DNA from: Rhizobiaceae bacterium
GTDB lineage: Bacteria; Pseudomonadota; Alphaproteobacteria; Rhizobiales; Rhizobiaceae
Direction of reading: 5' to 3'
Assembly (NCBI GenBank): GCA_017640615.1
Contig: JAEPQK010000003.1
Coordinates: forward strand, 124,001 to 188,000
DNA length: 64,000 bases
Below the pieces are notes generated by a model. It worked only from the letters and a program-made list of their open reading frames with translations. It did not search any database and was not told the DNA's origin. Made by a program: the position numbers and the translations under genes. Of the stretch, positions 1-9,044 are shown one piece after another (position 1 is the stretch's first letter; each line of letters starts with the position of its first letter).

Positions 1-1140
1 CGCTGGGCGGTAGCTACTCTCTTTTTTGCGAACGGCTTTCTGGTCGGAAGCTGGGCGCCGCAAATTCCTGTGTTTCTCACCCGGCTCGACATTACCGAAT
101 TCACGCTCGGCCTGCTGATCGTCGGTTTCGGCATCGGCGCATTGATTGCGATGCCCTGGTGCGGCTGGCTCATCCACCGGTTCGGGTCGCGCGCGGTGCT
201 GCGCGTCTTTGCCTTCGTCTGCGCCTTTGCGCTGCTGGGCATCGCGCTGGTGCCGAATGTGTGGGCTGCGGCGGTCACTCTGTTCCTGTTCGGCGGCCTT
301 ATCGGCGGAATGGATGTGGCCATGAACACCAATGCGGTCGCGGTGGAAAAGAAGCTGCGCCGCGCCATCATGTCCTCCTCGCACGGCTTCTGGAGCCTTG
401 GAGGCTTCGCCGGCGGTGCCGCCGGCAGCCTGGCGATCCAGCAGTTGGGCTACCTGAACCACGCCGTCCTCGCCACCGTCGTCGCCGTGGTTCTGGTCGT
501 GGCGGCCTCGCGCTATCTGATCAGCGAGGACAAGCCGGTTACCGAAACACCAACGAAATTCGGCTTTCCGCGCTCGCTGGCCATCTACCTCACTGGCATT
601 GTAGCGCTGCTTTCCATGGTGCCGGAGGGCGCGGTGCTCGATTGGGCCGCACTCTATATCCGTCAGGAATTCGGCAGCGAGATCGGTGTCGCGGGCCTTG
701 CCTTCGCGGCATTTTCGGCGACCATGGCCATCATGCGATTTTTGGGCGACGGCGTGCGCACGCGCTTCGGCGCGGTGACGACGCTGCGTGTCTCCGCACT
801 CGTGGCGGCTGCCGGCATGCTGGCTGCGGGCTTGGCGCCCAATGACTGGGCGGCCATCGCCGCATTCGCGTTTTGCGGGTTCGGCACTGCCAACATGGTG
901 CCAATCGCCTTCTCGGCTGCCGGAAACCACCCGGGCGATTTCTCAGGCGCCGGCCTCTCGACTGTCACGGCCATGGGCTATTCCGGAAGCCTGGCAGCGC
1001 CCTCGCTCATTGGGTTCGTGGGCGAGCATACCGGCTTCGGCCCGGTTTTTGTCACGCTCGCCGTGCTGCTGGTGGTCGTAGCGCTGATGGCCGGGCTTGC
1101 ACGCGCCGCCGACATGCCCGCCGTTCAGCCGGCCGAATAG
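1..1140 (+). CDS. MFS transporter, 5' end outside window
   Basis: Major facilitator superfamily permease of the inner membrane; substrate unknown. The frame is open to the first base (it reads RWAVATLFFANG before the first in-window start-like codon, a GTG at 70), so the true start lies upstream and 379 residues are visible. Hydrophobic segments alternate with short loops. A basic motif-A-like loop (HRFGSRAVLR) follows an early helix, and a second half of similar design follows a central hydrophilic linker around EDKPVTETPTK. Its 3' end overlaps the convergent LysR gene by 16 bases. The transport class is secure; specificity cannot be read from sequence. Confidence 0.88.
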   Translation, partial: RWAVATLFFANGFLVGSWAPQIPVFLTRLDITEFTLGLLIVGFGIGALIAMPWCGWLIHRFGSRAVLRVFAFVCAFALLGIALVPNVWAAAVTLFLFGGLIGGMDVAMNTNAVAVEKKLRRAIMSSSHGFWSLGGFAGGAAGSLAIQQLGYLNHAVLATVVAVVLVVAASRYLISEDKPVTETPTKFGFPRSLAIYLTGIVALLSMVPEGAVLDWAALYIRQEFGSEIGVAGLAFAAFSATMAIMRFLGDGVRTRFGAVTTLRVSALVAAAGMLAAGLAPNDWAAIAAFAFCGFGTANMVPIAFSAAGNHPGDFSGAGLSTVTAMGYSGSLAAPSLIGFVGEHTGFGPVFVTLAVLLVVVALMAGLARAADMPAVQPAE

Positions 1141-2012
1141 GCCTTCAGTTCCGCGAAAAGGAAGTCCGCTACGCGGCGGATGCGCGGGCTGTGGCGCACA
1201 TCGTGATGCATGGCCAGCCACATCGGCAGCGCCGGCAACGGCATCTCAGGCAGTATTGGCTCCACGCCGGGATCGCGGCTCACCAGCGATGCCTGTGCAA
1301 AGCCGATGCCATTGCCGGCGCGCACCGCTTCCCAGAACACAACCTGATTGTCGGTCCTGAACCGGAACTTGTGCCGATCGACCTCCACACCGAAATGGGC
1401 GAAGCCCTGAACGATGTCGTCATCCCTGTCGAAGCCGACAAGGTCGTGCTCCAGTAGGTCGGTCGCTTGCCGCGGCCGCCCCCTGCGGTCGAGATAGCTC
1501 GAAGCGGCACAGCAAATCAGCGGCAGATCGGCGATCTTGCGCGCGATGATGTCGTCCTGCGCGGGCGCTACCATGCGGATTGCTATGTCGGCATCGCGGC
1601 GCAGCAGATTGCCGACCTGGTTGCTCGCTACGATCTCGACCTCGATCCCGGGTTCGCTCTCGCCCAGCCGCGCCATGATTGACGGAAGCACATAGGTGGC
1701 GATGATTTCGCTTGCCGTGATGCGCACGGTGCCGGCCACCGTCTCCTCACGCCCGATCGCCAGCCGCGCCAGCGCATCGGCGTTTTCGCGCATCGCCTTA
1801 GCCCGGTCGAGAAACGCGACGCCGTTCTCGGTGAGCTCATAGCCGCCGCGCCCGCGCCGGAAGAGCACGACGCCGAGCGCTACTTCCAACTCGGTTACAT
1901 GGCGGCCCAGCGTTGGCTGACTGGAAGAAAGCCGTCGCGCCGCTTCCGACAGGCTGCCTGCTTCGGCCACGGCAACGAAACTGCGGATCAGGTTCCAGTC
2001 GAACTCGGTCAT
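1125..2012 (-). CDS. LysR-family transcriptional regulator
   Basis: DNA-binding regulator of 295 residues, normal for the family. An N-terminal winged helix-turn-helix (residues about 18-41, SLSEAARRLSSSQPTLGRH) is followed by a periplasmic-binding-like effector domain. I place the start at the ATG at 2012 (MTEFDWNLIRSF), because the longer frame to 2039 begins with TTG and adds an unlike-family leader. It is divergent from the epimerase-like gene at 2118, the classical arrangement for a LysR protein controlling its neighbour. The 105-base spacer holds two ATTCAAAAT-type motifs and a perfect inverted repeat. The effector is unknown. Confidence 0.9.
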   Translation of the reverse strand: MTEFDWNLIRSFVAVAEAGSLSEAARRLSSSQPTLGRHVTELEVALGVVLFRRGRGGYELTENGVAFLDRAKAMRENADALARLAIGREETVAGTVRITASEIIATYVLPSIMARLGESEPGIEVEIVASNQVGNLLRRDADIAIRMVAPAQDDIIARKIADLPLICCAASSYLDRRGRPRQATDLLEHDLVGFDRDDDIVQGFAHFGVEVDRHKFRFRTDNQVVFWEAVRAGNGIGFAQASLVSRDPGVEPILPEMPLPALPMWLAMHHDVRHSPRIRRVADFLFAELKAYSAG

Positions 2013-2060
2013 GTCTACCCATTCAAAATTGAATATCAATGCCTCGAAACTAGGTCATTA

Positions 2061-2094
2061 TAATTCAAAATCGGATGATGCATATCCTGGATAT
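2061..2094. promoter_or_regulatory. Candidate operator region between LysR and epimerase genes
   Basis: The divergent spacer contains a perfect inverted repeat ATATCC-T-GGATAT at 2082-2094, 24 bases before the epimerase ATG. ATTCAAAAT occurs at 2063-2071 and again near 2021-2029, just upstream of the LysR start. LysR proteins usually bind partly symmetric A/T-rich sites in such spacers. The symmetry is directly visible; binding by the adjacent regulator is inference. Confidence 0.4.
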
Positions 2095-2117
2095 CAACCG
2101 GACAGGAGATATCCATC

Positions 2118-3077
2118 ATGAAGACGATCGCAATTCTCGGTGCCCGTGGCCGGCTTGGCCGCTCAGTCGCCAAAGCATTTCTTGAGGCCGGATATTCGGT
2201 GCGCGCCATCACGCGCGACGGCAAACTGCCCGTCGGGCTGGACGGCGCACAGGCCGTGGCGGCCGACGCCCTCGATCAGGCAGCGCTGGTCCACGCCACC
2301 GAGGGCATGGACTTCATATTCAACGGGCTGAACCCGCTCTACACCGACTGGGCGGAGATGTGCATGCCACTGGCGCGCAATGCGCTCGCCGCCTGCGAAG
2401 CGCACGGTGCGCAACATCTCTTCCCCGGCAATGTCTACAATTTCGGCGCGCCGCTGCCGGCTGAGTTGCGCGAGGATCACCCCTTCAACCCTACATCGCG
2501 AAAAGGCCGCATCCGCGTCGAGATGGAGCGCCTCTTCGAAACGGCGGCCTCTGAGCGCGGCGTGCGTACCATCGTGCTGCGGGCTGGCGACTTCTTCGGC
2601 GACACGGGCACCGGCTCCTGGTTCGATCAGGTCGTGGCCAAAAAGCTTGGCAAAGGCGTCTACACTGCCGCCGGGCCCTCGCACATTGTGCACGAATGGG
2701 CCTATCTGCCGGACCTCGCGCGCGCCTTCGTCGGCCTGGCCGAAAACGCTGGCGCGCTAGAGCCCTTCGAGAATTTCCACTTCCCGGGCCACGCGGTGAC
2801 CGACATTCAGATCAAGGCGGCTGCGGAAAAGGCGCTAGGCAGGCCGCTGCGCATGAGCGCATTGCCTTGGTGGGCGGTCAGGCTGGCCGGCGTCGTCAAC
2901 GCCATGATGTGGGAAATCGCGGAGATGAGCTATCTGCGCTTCCAGCCGCACCGGCTGGTGTCGGATCGCCTGGAACACGTCATCGGTGAGGTGCCGCACA
3001 CCCCGCTTGACGAGGCGGTGGCCGAGGCGCTTGCCGATCTGGGCTTCAATGCCAGGACGAACCAACTAGCAGCCTGA
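2118..3077 (+). CDS. NAD(P)-dependent epimerase/dehydratase-like (atypical SDR) protein
   Basis: 319-residue Rossmann-fold protein. The dinucleotide-binding glycine motif GARGRLG lies at residues 8-14 after a beta strand (MKTIAIL). The rest resembles NAD-dependent epimerase/NmrA-type atypical SDRs acting on small molecules or sensing NAD(P)H; substrate unknown. A good ribosome site (AGGAG at 2103-2107) precedes ATG 2118. A GC-rich stem at 3089-3110 follows the stop. Probably controlled by the divergent LysR regulator. I cannot tell an enzyme from a redox sensor. Confidence 0.8.
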   Translation: MKTIAILGARGRLGRSVAKAFLEAGYSVRAITRDGKLPVGLDGAQAVAADALDQAALVHATEGMDFIFNGLNPLYTDWAEMCMPLARNALAACEAHGAQHLFPGNVYNFGAPLPAELREDHPFNPTSRKGRIRVEMERLFETAASERGVRTIVLRAGDFFGDTGTGSWFDQVVAKKLGKGVYTAAGPSHIVHEWAYLPDLARAFVGLAENAGALEPFENFHFPGHAVTDIQIKAAAEKALGRPLRMSALPWWAVRLAGVVNAMMWEIAEMSYLRFQPHRLVSDRLEHVIGEVPHTPLDEAVAEALADLGFNARTNQLAA

Positions 3078-3088
3078 CGAGAACCGAA

Positions 3089-3110
3089 GGCCGCCGGAAA
3101 CCCGGCGGCC
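3089..3110. terminator. GC-rich hairpin between convergent genes
   Basis: Perfect 9-bp stem GGCCGCCGG / CCGGCGGCC with a 4-base loop, lying between the stops of the epimerase-like gene (+) and the DUF3309 gene (-). There is no long T tract on either strand, so termination efficiency is uncertain. Confidence 0.5.
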
Positions 3111-3137
3111 ATTCTCATAACTATCTGACGGACCTGG

Positions 3138-3296
3138 CTAAATCCGTCCCATCAGCAAGAGTATGATCACGACAAGCAGGACCACACCCAAAATCCCCGA
3201 TGGGCCATAGCCCCAGCCACGCGAATATGGCCAGGCCGGCACAGCGCCGATCAGGATGAGGATGAGAATGATGAGAAGAATTGTTCCAAGTGACAT
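3138..3296 (-). CDS. DUF3309 small membrane protein
   Basis: 52-residue protein starting MSLGTILLIILILIL, with two hydrophobic segments separated by a short Trp/Tyr/Gly-rich turn (AWPYSRGWGYGPSG). This is the DUF3309 pattern, a very small alphaproteobacterial membrane protein of unknown role. The ATG at 3296 is chosen over a longer upstream frame because it gives exactly the compact family length. It lies alone between the epimerase-like gene and the RND pump. Confidence 0.8.
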   Translation of the reverse strand: MSLGTILLIILILILIGAVPAWPYSRGWGYGPSGILGVVLLVVIILLLMGRI

Positions 3297-3341
3297 GGCA
3301 GGCCTCATTCGAAAAATGAAAGCAGTCACGACATAACGCGA

Positions 3342-3368
3342 AACGGCGCGGGAGGTTCCCGCGCCGTT
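3342..3368 (-). terminator. Terminator after RND efflux operon
   Basis: Perfect 12-bp stem (AACGGCGCGGGA / TCCCGCGCCGTT) with a 3-base loop, 22 bases beyond the stop of the RND permease gene. On the minus strand it is followed by a short T run. Good position and strength for a rho-independent terminator. Confidence 0.7.
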
Positions 3369-3390
3369 CAACTTTTCGAAATTGCGGTGG

Positions 3391-6300
3391 CTACTCGGCG
3401 GCCTTTGGATAGGACACTGCGGGATAGTCGCCGACAGCCTCATCCTCGTCATTCTTGGCTTCAGCCAGCTGCTCGGTCTTGGAGCGGCGGCGGAACAGCC
3501 AGCCGAGCAGCGAACGCCGCTCGCCTTCGGGCCGCTTCTCGCGGGTGAACACCATAAGCGCCGCCGGCGTGACGATCAGCGTCAGCACGGTGGCGAACGC
3601 CAAGCCGTAGACGATGGCGCTCGACAGCGCGATCCACCACTGCGTCGACGGCGCATTGATCGTGGTCTCGTGGTGGAAGATTTCCAGCCCGAGACCGAAG
3701 GCGATCGGCAGCACGCCGAGAATGGCCGAAACAGCGGTCAGCACGACCGGACGCGCACGCTCGCGGCAGGTTTGCAGCACCGCGTCCATCTTGGTCCAGC
3801 CTTCTCGCCTCAGTCGGTCGTAGGTGTCGATGAGCACGATGTTGTTGTTCACCACCACGCCCGCCAGCGCGATCACGCCAATGCCCGACATCACGATGAC
3901 GAAGGACTGGCCTGTGATCATGAGGCCCAGGAACACACCGATCGTCGCCATGATCACGGTCATCAGCACGAGGAACACGCTGGTGAACTTGTTGAACTGC
4001 GCCAGTAGCACGATGAAGATCAGGAAGATCGCCGCGCCAAACGCCTTCGACAGAAATGCCGAGGCTTCCTCGCTGTCCTGGTTCGAACCGGCGAGCTCCC
4101 ATTTGATGCCGCCTAGCTCCATCGCACCGACCGCTTCCTTGACCGCGGTCTGCACCTCGGCATCCTGGAAACCGGAAGCCACATTGCCCTGCACCACGAT
4201 CGTGCGCTCACCGTCGATGCGGTTGAGAATACCGGTGCGCGGCTCGGCGACGCGGGTCACGAAATTCGAGATCGGCACCGAGCCCTGCACGGTTTCAACG
4301 CGAAGCTGGTCGAGCGTTGCCAGCGTGCGCCGGTCTTCCGGCAGACGCAGGCGAATATCGACCGCATCGTCCACGCCGGCGGGGCGATAGTCGGTCAGCT
4401 TCAGACCCGTGGTCACGAGTTGCACGACCGTACCAACCGAATAGGGGCTGATGCCGTATTGGGCCGCCTTGGTGCGGTCGATCTCGAGCGCCCAGTCGAC
4501 GCCGGGCGGCGGCAGACCGTCAGTGATGTCGATGGCGCCCGGAACCTTTGAAACCACCTCGGCAACACGCGCCGCGGTTTCGTTCATGCCCGTCGGATCG
4601 GCGGCCGACAGCCGCACCTGGATCGGTTGGCCGGTCGGCGGGCCGGCGTCGGGCACGCGCACCTGAACCTCGGCACCTGCAATTCCGGCCATCGCGACAC
4701 GGAGATCGTCGAGAATATCGTTGGCGGGCTTGCGCTCGCGCCAGTCGATGAACTCGTATTGGATCACGCCAACAACGTCCTCGGGAATATCGGCACCGCC
4801 GCCGCGGGTCGAACCGACGCGCGTATAGACGGATTTGATACCCGGCCAGCCCAGGAGACGATCCTCAGCCTGACGCGTCAGCGCATCCTGCTCCTGCAGC
4901 GAAAGGTTGCCGCGCGCATGGACATAAAGCAGGCCGTAGTCGGGCTCGACGCTCGGGAAGAACTCGACGCCCGAACCGTATTTGCCATAGCCCTGCATAA
5001 TGCCGACGAGCAGCAGCACCGTAAGCACCAGCACCGTCTTCGGATACCGAACGGCCTGCCGCACCAGCTTCATATAGGCGCCGTCGCGGTTGCGCTCTTC
5101 TTCGCTATGCACCGTGACCTTGGCGAAAAGCGCGCCGAGCGTGGGCGTGAAAATCAGCGCATAGAGCATCGATGCCGCCAGCGTCACGATCAGCGTGATC
5201 GGCAGATACTTCATGAAGTCGCCGATGATGCCCGGCCAGAACAGCAGCGGCGAAAATGCGGCGATACGCGTCATCGTCGCGGCAATCACTGGACCGGCCA
5301 TGCGCTTGGCGGCGAGCTCGAATGCCTGCTCTTTGGGCATGCCTTCCGACATGCGGCGCTCCGCAAACTCGGTCACGATGATTGCGTCGTCGACGAGCAT
5401 GCCAACAGCCAGGATGAGGCTGAAAAGCACGATCATGTTCATCGTGTAGCCAAGCATGCCGAGCGCCAGAATGCCCATCAGGAACGACGCCGGAATGGCG
5501 AGGCCGATCAGCATCGAGGCACGCCCGGTCAGCGCATAGAGAATAACGATGAAAACCAGAATGACGGCGATCATCACATGGTTCTGCAGATCGCCCAGCA
5601 GCTGGTTCACGAATACTGACTTGTCCTGCGTGTAGGTGACGCTCACGCCCTCGGGCATGCGCGCACCGAAATCATCGGCAATCTGTTTCGTCGCTTCGAT
5701 TGTCTCTACGATGTTCGCGCCGGTGCGCTTCTTCACCTCAATTGCAATCGCCGGCTCGCCATTGAGACGGGTGATCGTCGCCGCATCCTTGTAGGTGGAG
5801 CGGATCGTGGCGAGATCCTGCGCGCGCACGACCGCGCTGCCGGAAGCAACGATCGGCAGATTGGCGACATCCTCGACCGTTTCGATCAGCGCCGGCACCT
5901 TGACCGGGTAGCTGCCTTCGTCGCCCTTCAGCGCGCCGGCGGCCACAAGACTATTCGAAGCGCCGATTGCCTGCACCATCTGGTCGAGCCGCAAGCCGTA
6001 GGATGACAGCTTCATCGGGTCGATGACGACTTCCACGAGATCGTCGCGCGCGCCCTGCAGCGAGGCCTCGAGCACGCCCGGAACCTCTTCGATCTGGTCG
6101 CGCAGTTCACGCGCGGCAGCTGTCAGCGCGCGTTCGGGAATGTTGCCCGAAAGCGTGACGACCAGAACCGGAAACTCCGAGACATTCACCTCGTTGACCG
6201 TCGGTTCGTCAGCACCACTCGGCAGGTCGCGCTTGGCGTCGGAAACCTTGTTGCGCGTGTCTTCCAGCGCTGTGCTGAGGTCGGTGGAAGGATCGAACTC

Positions 6301-6579
6301 CAGAAGCACAAAACCCCCGCCCTGATAGGCGGAGGACTTCATTTCCTTCAGACCTTTGATGCCTTTGACCTGCGCCTCGACGGGGCGCAGCAAGAGGCGC
6401 TCCGAATCCTCAGGCGAAATGCCCTGATAGCCGAGGCTGATATAGAGGATGGGGATCGCAACATCTGGCTCGGCTTCCTTTGGGATCGACGTGTAGGTCA
6501 GCGCCCCCGCGACGATAAGGAAGAAAAGCGTTGCTAGAGTGAGCCGCGAATTTCGGATCGCGAGCTTTACAATATCCAT
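3391..6579 (-). CDS. RND-family efflux permease (AcrB-like)
   Basis: 1062-residue inner-membrane pump driven by protons. It shows the family plan: helix 1 (residues about 12-30), a large periplasmic loop, a central membrane block (about 335-480) with the conserved acidic pair D397/D398 in GMLVDDAIIVTEF used in proton relay, a second periplasmic loop, and a C-terminal membrane block. It follows the adaptor gene by 3 bases, so the two form an operon. No outer-membrane channel gene or local repressor is present, so it probably uses a shared TolC-like channel. The substrate cannot be stated; hydrophobic efflux (HAE) seems likelier than metal export. Confidence 0.93.
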   Translation of the reverse strand: MDIVKLAIRNSRLTLATLFFLIVAGALTYTSIPKEAEPDVAIPILYISLGYQGISPEDSERLLLRPVEAQVKGIKGLKEMKSSAYQGGGFVLLEFDPSTDLSTALEDTRNKVSDAKRDLPSGADEPTVNEVNVSEFPVLVVTLSGNIPERALTAAARELRDQIEEVPGVLEASLQGARDDLVEVVIDPMKLSSYGLRLDQMVQAIGASNSLVAAGALKGDEGSYPVKVPALIETVEDVANLPIVASGSAVVRAQDLATIRSTYKDAATITRLNGEPAIAIEVKKRTGANIVETIEATKQIADDFGARMPEGVSVTYTQDKSVFVNQLLGDLQNHVMIAVILVFIVILYALTGRASMLIGLAIPASFLMGILALGMLGYTMNMIVLFSLILAVGMLVDDAIIVTEFAERRMSEGMPKEQAFELAAKRMAGPVIAATMTRIAAFSPLLFWPGIIGDFMKYLPITLIVTLAASMLYALIFTPTLGALFAKVTVHSEEERNRDGAYMKLVRQAVRYPKTVLVLTVLLLVGIMQGYGKYGSGVEFFPSVEPDYGLLYVHARGNLSLQEQDALTRQAEDRLLGWPGIKSVYTRVGSTRGGGADIPEDVVGVIQYEFIDWRERKPANDILDDLRVAMAGIAGAEVQVRVPDAGPPTGQPIQVRLSAADPTGMNETAARVAEVVSKVPGAIDITDGLPPPGVDWALEIDRTKAAQYGISPYSVGTVVQLVTTGLKLTDYRPAGVDDAVDIRLRLPEDRRTLATLDQLRVETVQGSVPISNFVTRVAEPRTGILNRIDGERTIVVQGNVASGFQDAEVQTAVKEAVGAMELGGIKWELAGSNQDSEEASAFLSKAFGAAIFLIFIVLLAQFNKFTSVFLVLMTVIMATIGVFLGLMITGQSFVIVMSGIGVIALAGVVVNNNIVLIDTYDRLRREGWTKMDAVLQTCRERARPVVLTAVSAILGVLPIAFGLGLEIFHHETTINAPSTQWWIALSSAIVYGLAFATVLTLIVTPAALMVFTREKRPEGERRSLLGWLFRRRSKTEQLAEAKNDEDEAVGDYPAVSYPKAAE

Positions 6580-6582
6580 AAC

Positions 6583-7722
6583 CTAGAGCGTCCCGCCGGT
6601 GGCATCGCTGATGAGCTTTTGGATCATCTCTTCATCCGCCTCGACAGCGTTCACCTTGTCGCCTTCGGAGATGAGCTGCTGGCCCGCAACGATGATGCGC
6701 ACACCTTTCGGAATGCCGCCAAGGACCATGCCGTTCGGCGTGTCATCCACGATGTCGATCGGGAAAAACACGACGATGTCTTCGTCATTCACGCCGCGCA
6801 CGCCAATGTCGCCATTGTCGGAAAGCGTCAGCACCGAGCGTGGCAAAACCGTCGCTTCCACGGGTTCGGCACGGATGGTGATCTCGGAGGTCATGCCGGC
6901 CGGGATCGACAGATCCCCGTTCGGCACCGCGATTTCGGCGCGGTAAGTTCGCGTTACCTGCGAAGCGGCGTGCGAAATGTAGCGAACCTCGCCTTCCACT
7001 TCCTGCCCGTTCACCAGGCGCACACCAGCCTTGTTGCCAGGCTTCACATGCTGCAGGTCGCGTTCGTTGACTTCACCGATTGCCAGGATCGGGTCGAGGC
7101 CAAGCAGCGTAAGCACCGGCGAGCCGGCACCGATCGGGCTGCCCTGCTCAACATTTACGACATCAACGACACCAGCGAACGGCGCCCGCAATTCGATGCG
7201 GCCGAGTTCAGCAATGGCAGATTCCAGTTGCGATTTCGCTGCTGCAAGTGCCGAAAGCGCGTTGTCGAGCTGGAGTTTGGGCAGACTGCCGCTTTCGGCC
7301 AACCGCTTCGCGGCCTCGGCCTCGGCCTCGCGCTGCAGCAACAGCTGCCGCGCGGTTTCGACCATCGCTTCCTTGCCTTCGGCTTCAAGCTTGAGAACCA
7401 GATCGCCTGCTTCGACCCTGCCACCCTGCTTCACCGGCAGTTCGGCAATGATGCCGCCAGCGCGCGTTGTCAGAACCGTTTTCTTGTCAGCCTCGGTCGT
7501 GCCGGAAAGGCGGATGGCGCGCGAATGCATTATGCGCGGCGCATCGACCACGGCGACCGTGCGCAGAATTACCTCCTGCTCTTCGGGCTTCGCCTCCGGC
7601 GCTTCAGCAGCGTTTTCGTTCGCGGCGCTGCCGACCGAGGAAAACTCGCCGGTCGCAACCCATGCGGCAGTGGCTGCGAAGACGACAATAGCCGCCACCT
7701 GGTGAAACTTGATCTTTGGCAT
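6583..7722 (-). CDS. RND efflux periplasmic adaptor (HlyD/AcrA-like)
   Basis: Membrane-fusion subunit linking the RND pump to an outer-membrane channel. The ATG at 7722 (MPKIKFHQVAAIVVF) gives 379 residues with an N-terminal signal/anchor helix, then a lipoyl-like half (TTRAGGIIAELPVKQGGRV), an Ala/Glu-rich alpha-helical hairpin (about residues 110-170), the second lipoyl half (LRAPFAGVVDVVNVEQG) and beta-barrel domains. A GTG at 7764 would extend it by 14 residues but lacks a signal-like sequence. It is first gene of the two-gene efflux operon. Confidence 0.9.
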   Translation of the reverse strand: MPKIKFHQVAAIVVFAATAAWVATGEFSSVGSAANENAAEAPEAKPEEQEVILRTVAVVDAPRIMHSRAIRLSGTTEADKKTVLTTRAGGIIAELPVKQGGRVEAGDLVLKLEAEGKEAMVETARQLLLQREAEAEAAKRLAESGSLPKLQLDNALSALAAAKSQLESAIAELGRIELRAPFAGVVDVVNVEQGSPIGAGSPVLTLLGLDPILAIGEVNERDLQHVKPGNKAGVRLVNGQEVEGEVRYISHAASQVTRTYRAEIAVPNGDLSIPAGMTSEITIRAEPVEATVLPRSVLTLSDNGDIGVRGVNDEDIVVFFPIDIVDDTPNGMVLGGIPKGVRIIVAGQQLISEGDKVNAVEADEEMIQKLISDATGGTL

Positions 7723-7893
7723 GTCTACGTCCAGTTGACGGACCCTGGCGGAGACGCGGCTCACGCAGCCCCCAGTCCGATATGGGTTGGGTCCACCCTG
7801 TGTTCAATCCCGGCCCGCGAATGGCGGCCCGAGCGAGAGCGCTTCTACTACATTTCCGCGCTGCACAAAAGGCGCAGGGCCGCCTCTACTGCC

Positions 7894-7927
7894 AAAAAGT
7901 GAAACTTTTTCACCTGCCGTTAACGGC
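7894..7927. other. Palindromic sequences downstream of the patatin gene
   Basis: Two adjacent symmetric elements: AAAAAGT-GAA-ACTTTTT at 7894-7910, and the perfect 12-base palindrome GCCGTTAACGGC at 7916-7927, which ends 5 bases from the patatin stop. They may serve as a weak terminator for the bdhA-patatin unit or as an operator for the efflux operon starting at 7722. Function is inference. Confidence 0.35.
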
Positions 7928-7931
7928 GGGT

Positions 7932-9026
7932 TCAGGGCCGCCGCTGGCCGAGAAACGTCTTGACCCTCTCGCCCATGGTCCGATTGCCCGCCGGCCTCAG
8001 CTGCGGCGCAAGCATGTCAGTAATATCAATCGTCGGTTTGCGGCCTACATCGTCATAGCAATCGGCCAGCCAGCCCTGAGCCGCCACACGGCCGAGATCG
8101 CGCAGATACTTCAGGAACGCCCATTCCGCATTGATCTTCGAAGATGCCTCAAGGTCGCGAAAGGCTTCATCGGCATCGATCCGATGCATGCGAATATCGC
8201 GGTAGTCGTCATGCGAAAGCTTGCCGGCGGCGATCAAACCCTTGACGAAGGCGATTGCGCGCAGTTCGCGCAGAAGGCCGGCGTTGAAGGTGATTTCCTC
8301 TACCCGGTTCTGGATTTCGCGGGCTGTGCGCGGTGCGCCCTCACGCGCCACAGGGTTGATCTGGACCAACAGCACATCTTCCACCCGGCTAGCATAGAAG
8401 AACGGGTAGAGCGCCGGGTTGCCACCAAACCCGCCATCCCAATAGGGCGTGCCGTCGATTTCGACCGCCTTGAAAAGCTGCGGCAAGCAGGCCGACGCCA
8501 TCACCACGTCGAGTGTGATCTCTCGCTTTTCGAAGACCCGGAGTTGGCCGGTTTCGACATTCGTTGCGCTGATAAAGAGCTTCGGACCGGTGGCGTCATG
8601 CACCCGCTCGAAATCGATCTGGCGCTTGACCACGTCGCGCAGCGGGTTGGAGTTGAAAGGGTTGGCGACATAGGGCGAAACCATGCGCGACACGGCGTCA
8701 AACCACTGAAACCCCGGGTTGTTCTCAACAGACCAATTGCCCCAGAGCACGTCCCACGGCATGCGCTGTACGGGGCTGAACCGGCCAACGCTACCGACGT
8801 CGCGCCAGAAGGCTTCCAGCCGCTCGCGCGCCGCCTCACGCCCGCCCCGGCTCCAGCCGTCGGCGAGCGCAACCGCGTTCATTGCGCCGGCACTGGTTCC
8901 CGAAATCGCTGTGAAATCGAGCCGCCCGTCTTCGAGCAGCGCATCGAGCACCCCCCATGTGAACGCGCCATGCGAACCGCCGCCCTGAAGCGCGATGTTG
9001 ATGGGTTTGATGCCGTGATCGGTCAT
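7932..9026 (-). CDS. Patatin-like phospholipase family protein
   Basis: 364-residue patatin-fold hydrolase. It has the oxyanion-hole glycines GGGSHG (residues 15-20), the nucleophile elbow GTSAG (Ser45) and the catalytic Asp197 in DGG (YWDGGFGG), so the Ser-Asp dyad is intact. No signal peptide is evident, suggesting a cytoplasmic or membrane-surface enzyme. It is 18 bases downstream of the 3-hydroxybutyrate dehydrogenase gene and so likely co-transcribed. That context suggests a link to polyhydroxybutyrate granules or membrane lipid turnover, but the substrate is not shown by sequence. Confidence 0.88.
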   Translation of the reverse strand: MTDHGIKPINIALQGGGSHGAFTWGVLDALLEDGRLDFTAISGTSAGAMNAVALADGWSRGGREAARERLEAFWRDVGSVGRFSPVQRMPWDVLWGNWSVENNPGFQWFDAVSRMVSPYVANPFNSNPLRDVVKRQIDFERVHDATGPKLFISATNVETGQLRVFEKREITLDVVMASACLPQLFKAVEIDGTPYWDGGFGGNPALYPFFYASRVEDVLLVQINPVAREGAPRTAREIQNRVEEITFNAGLLRELRAIAFVKGLIAAGKLSHDDYRDIRMHRIDADEAFRDLEASSKINAEWAFLKYLRDLGRVAAQGWLADCYDDVGRKPTIDITDMLAPQLRPAGNRTMGERVKTFLGQRRP

Positions 9027-9044
9027 CGCTCTTGCCGCTCGGGC

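Noticed and set aside
4627-5619. Open frame of 330 codons inside the RND permease gene
   Set aside because: Shadow of the minus-strand RND pump, rich in His/Arg/Gln, as expected from GC-rich antisense frames.
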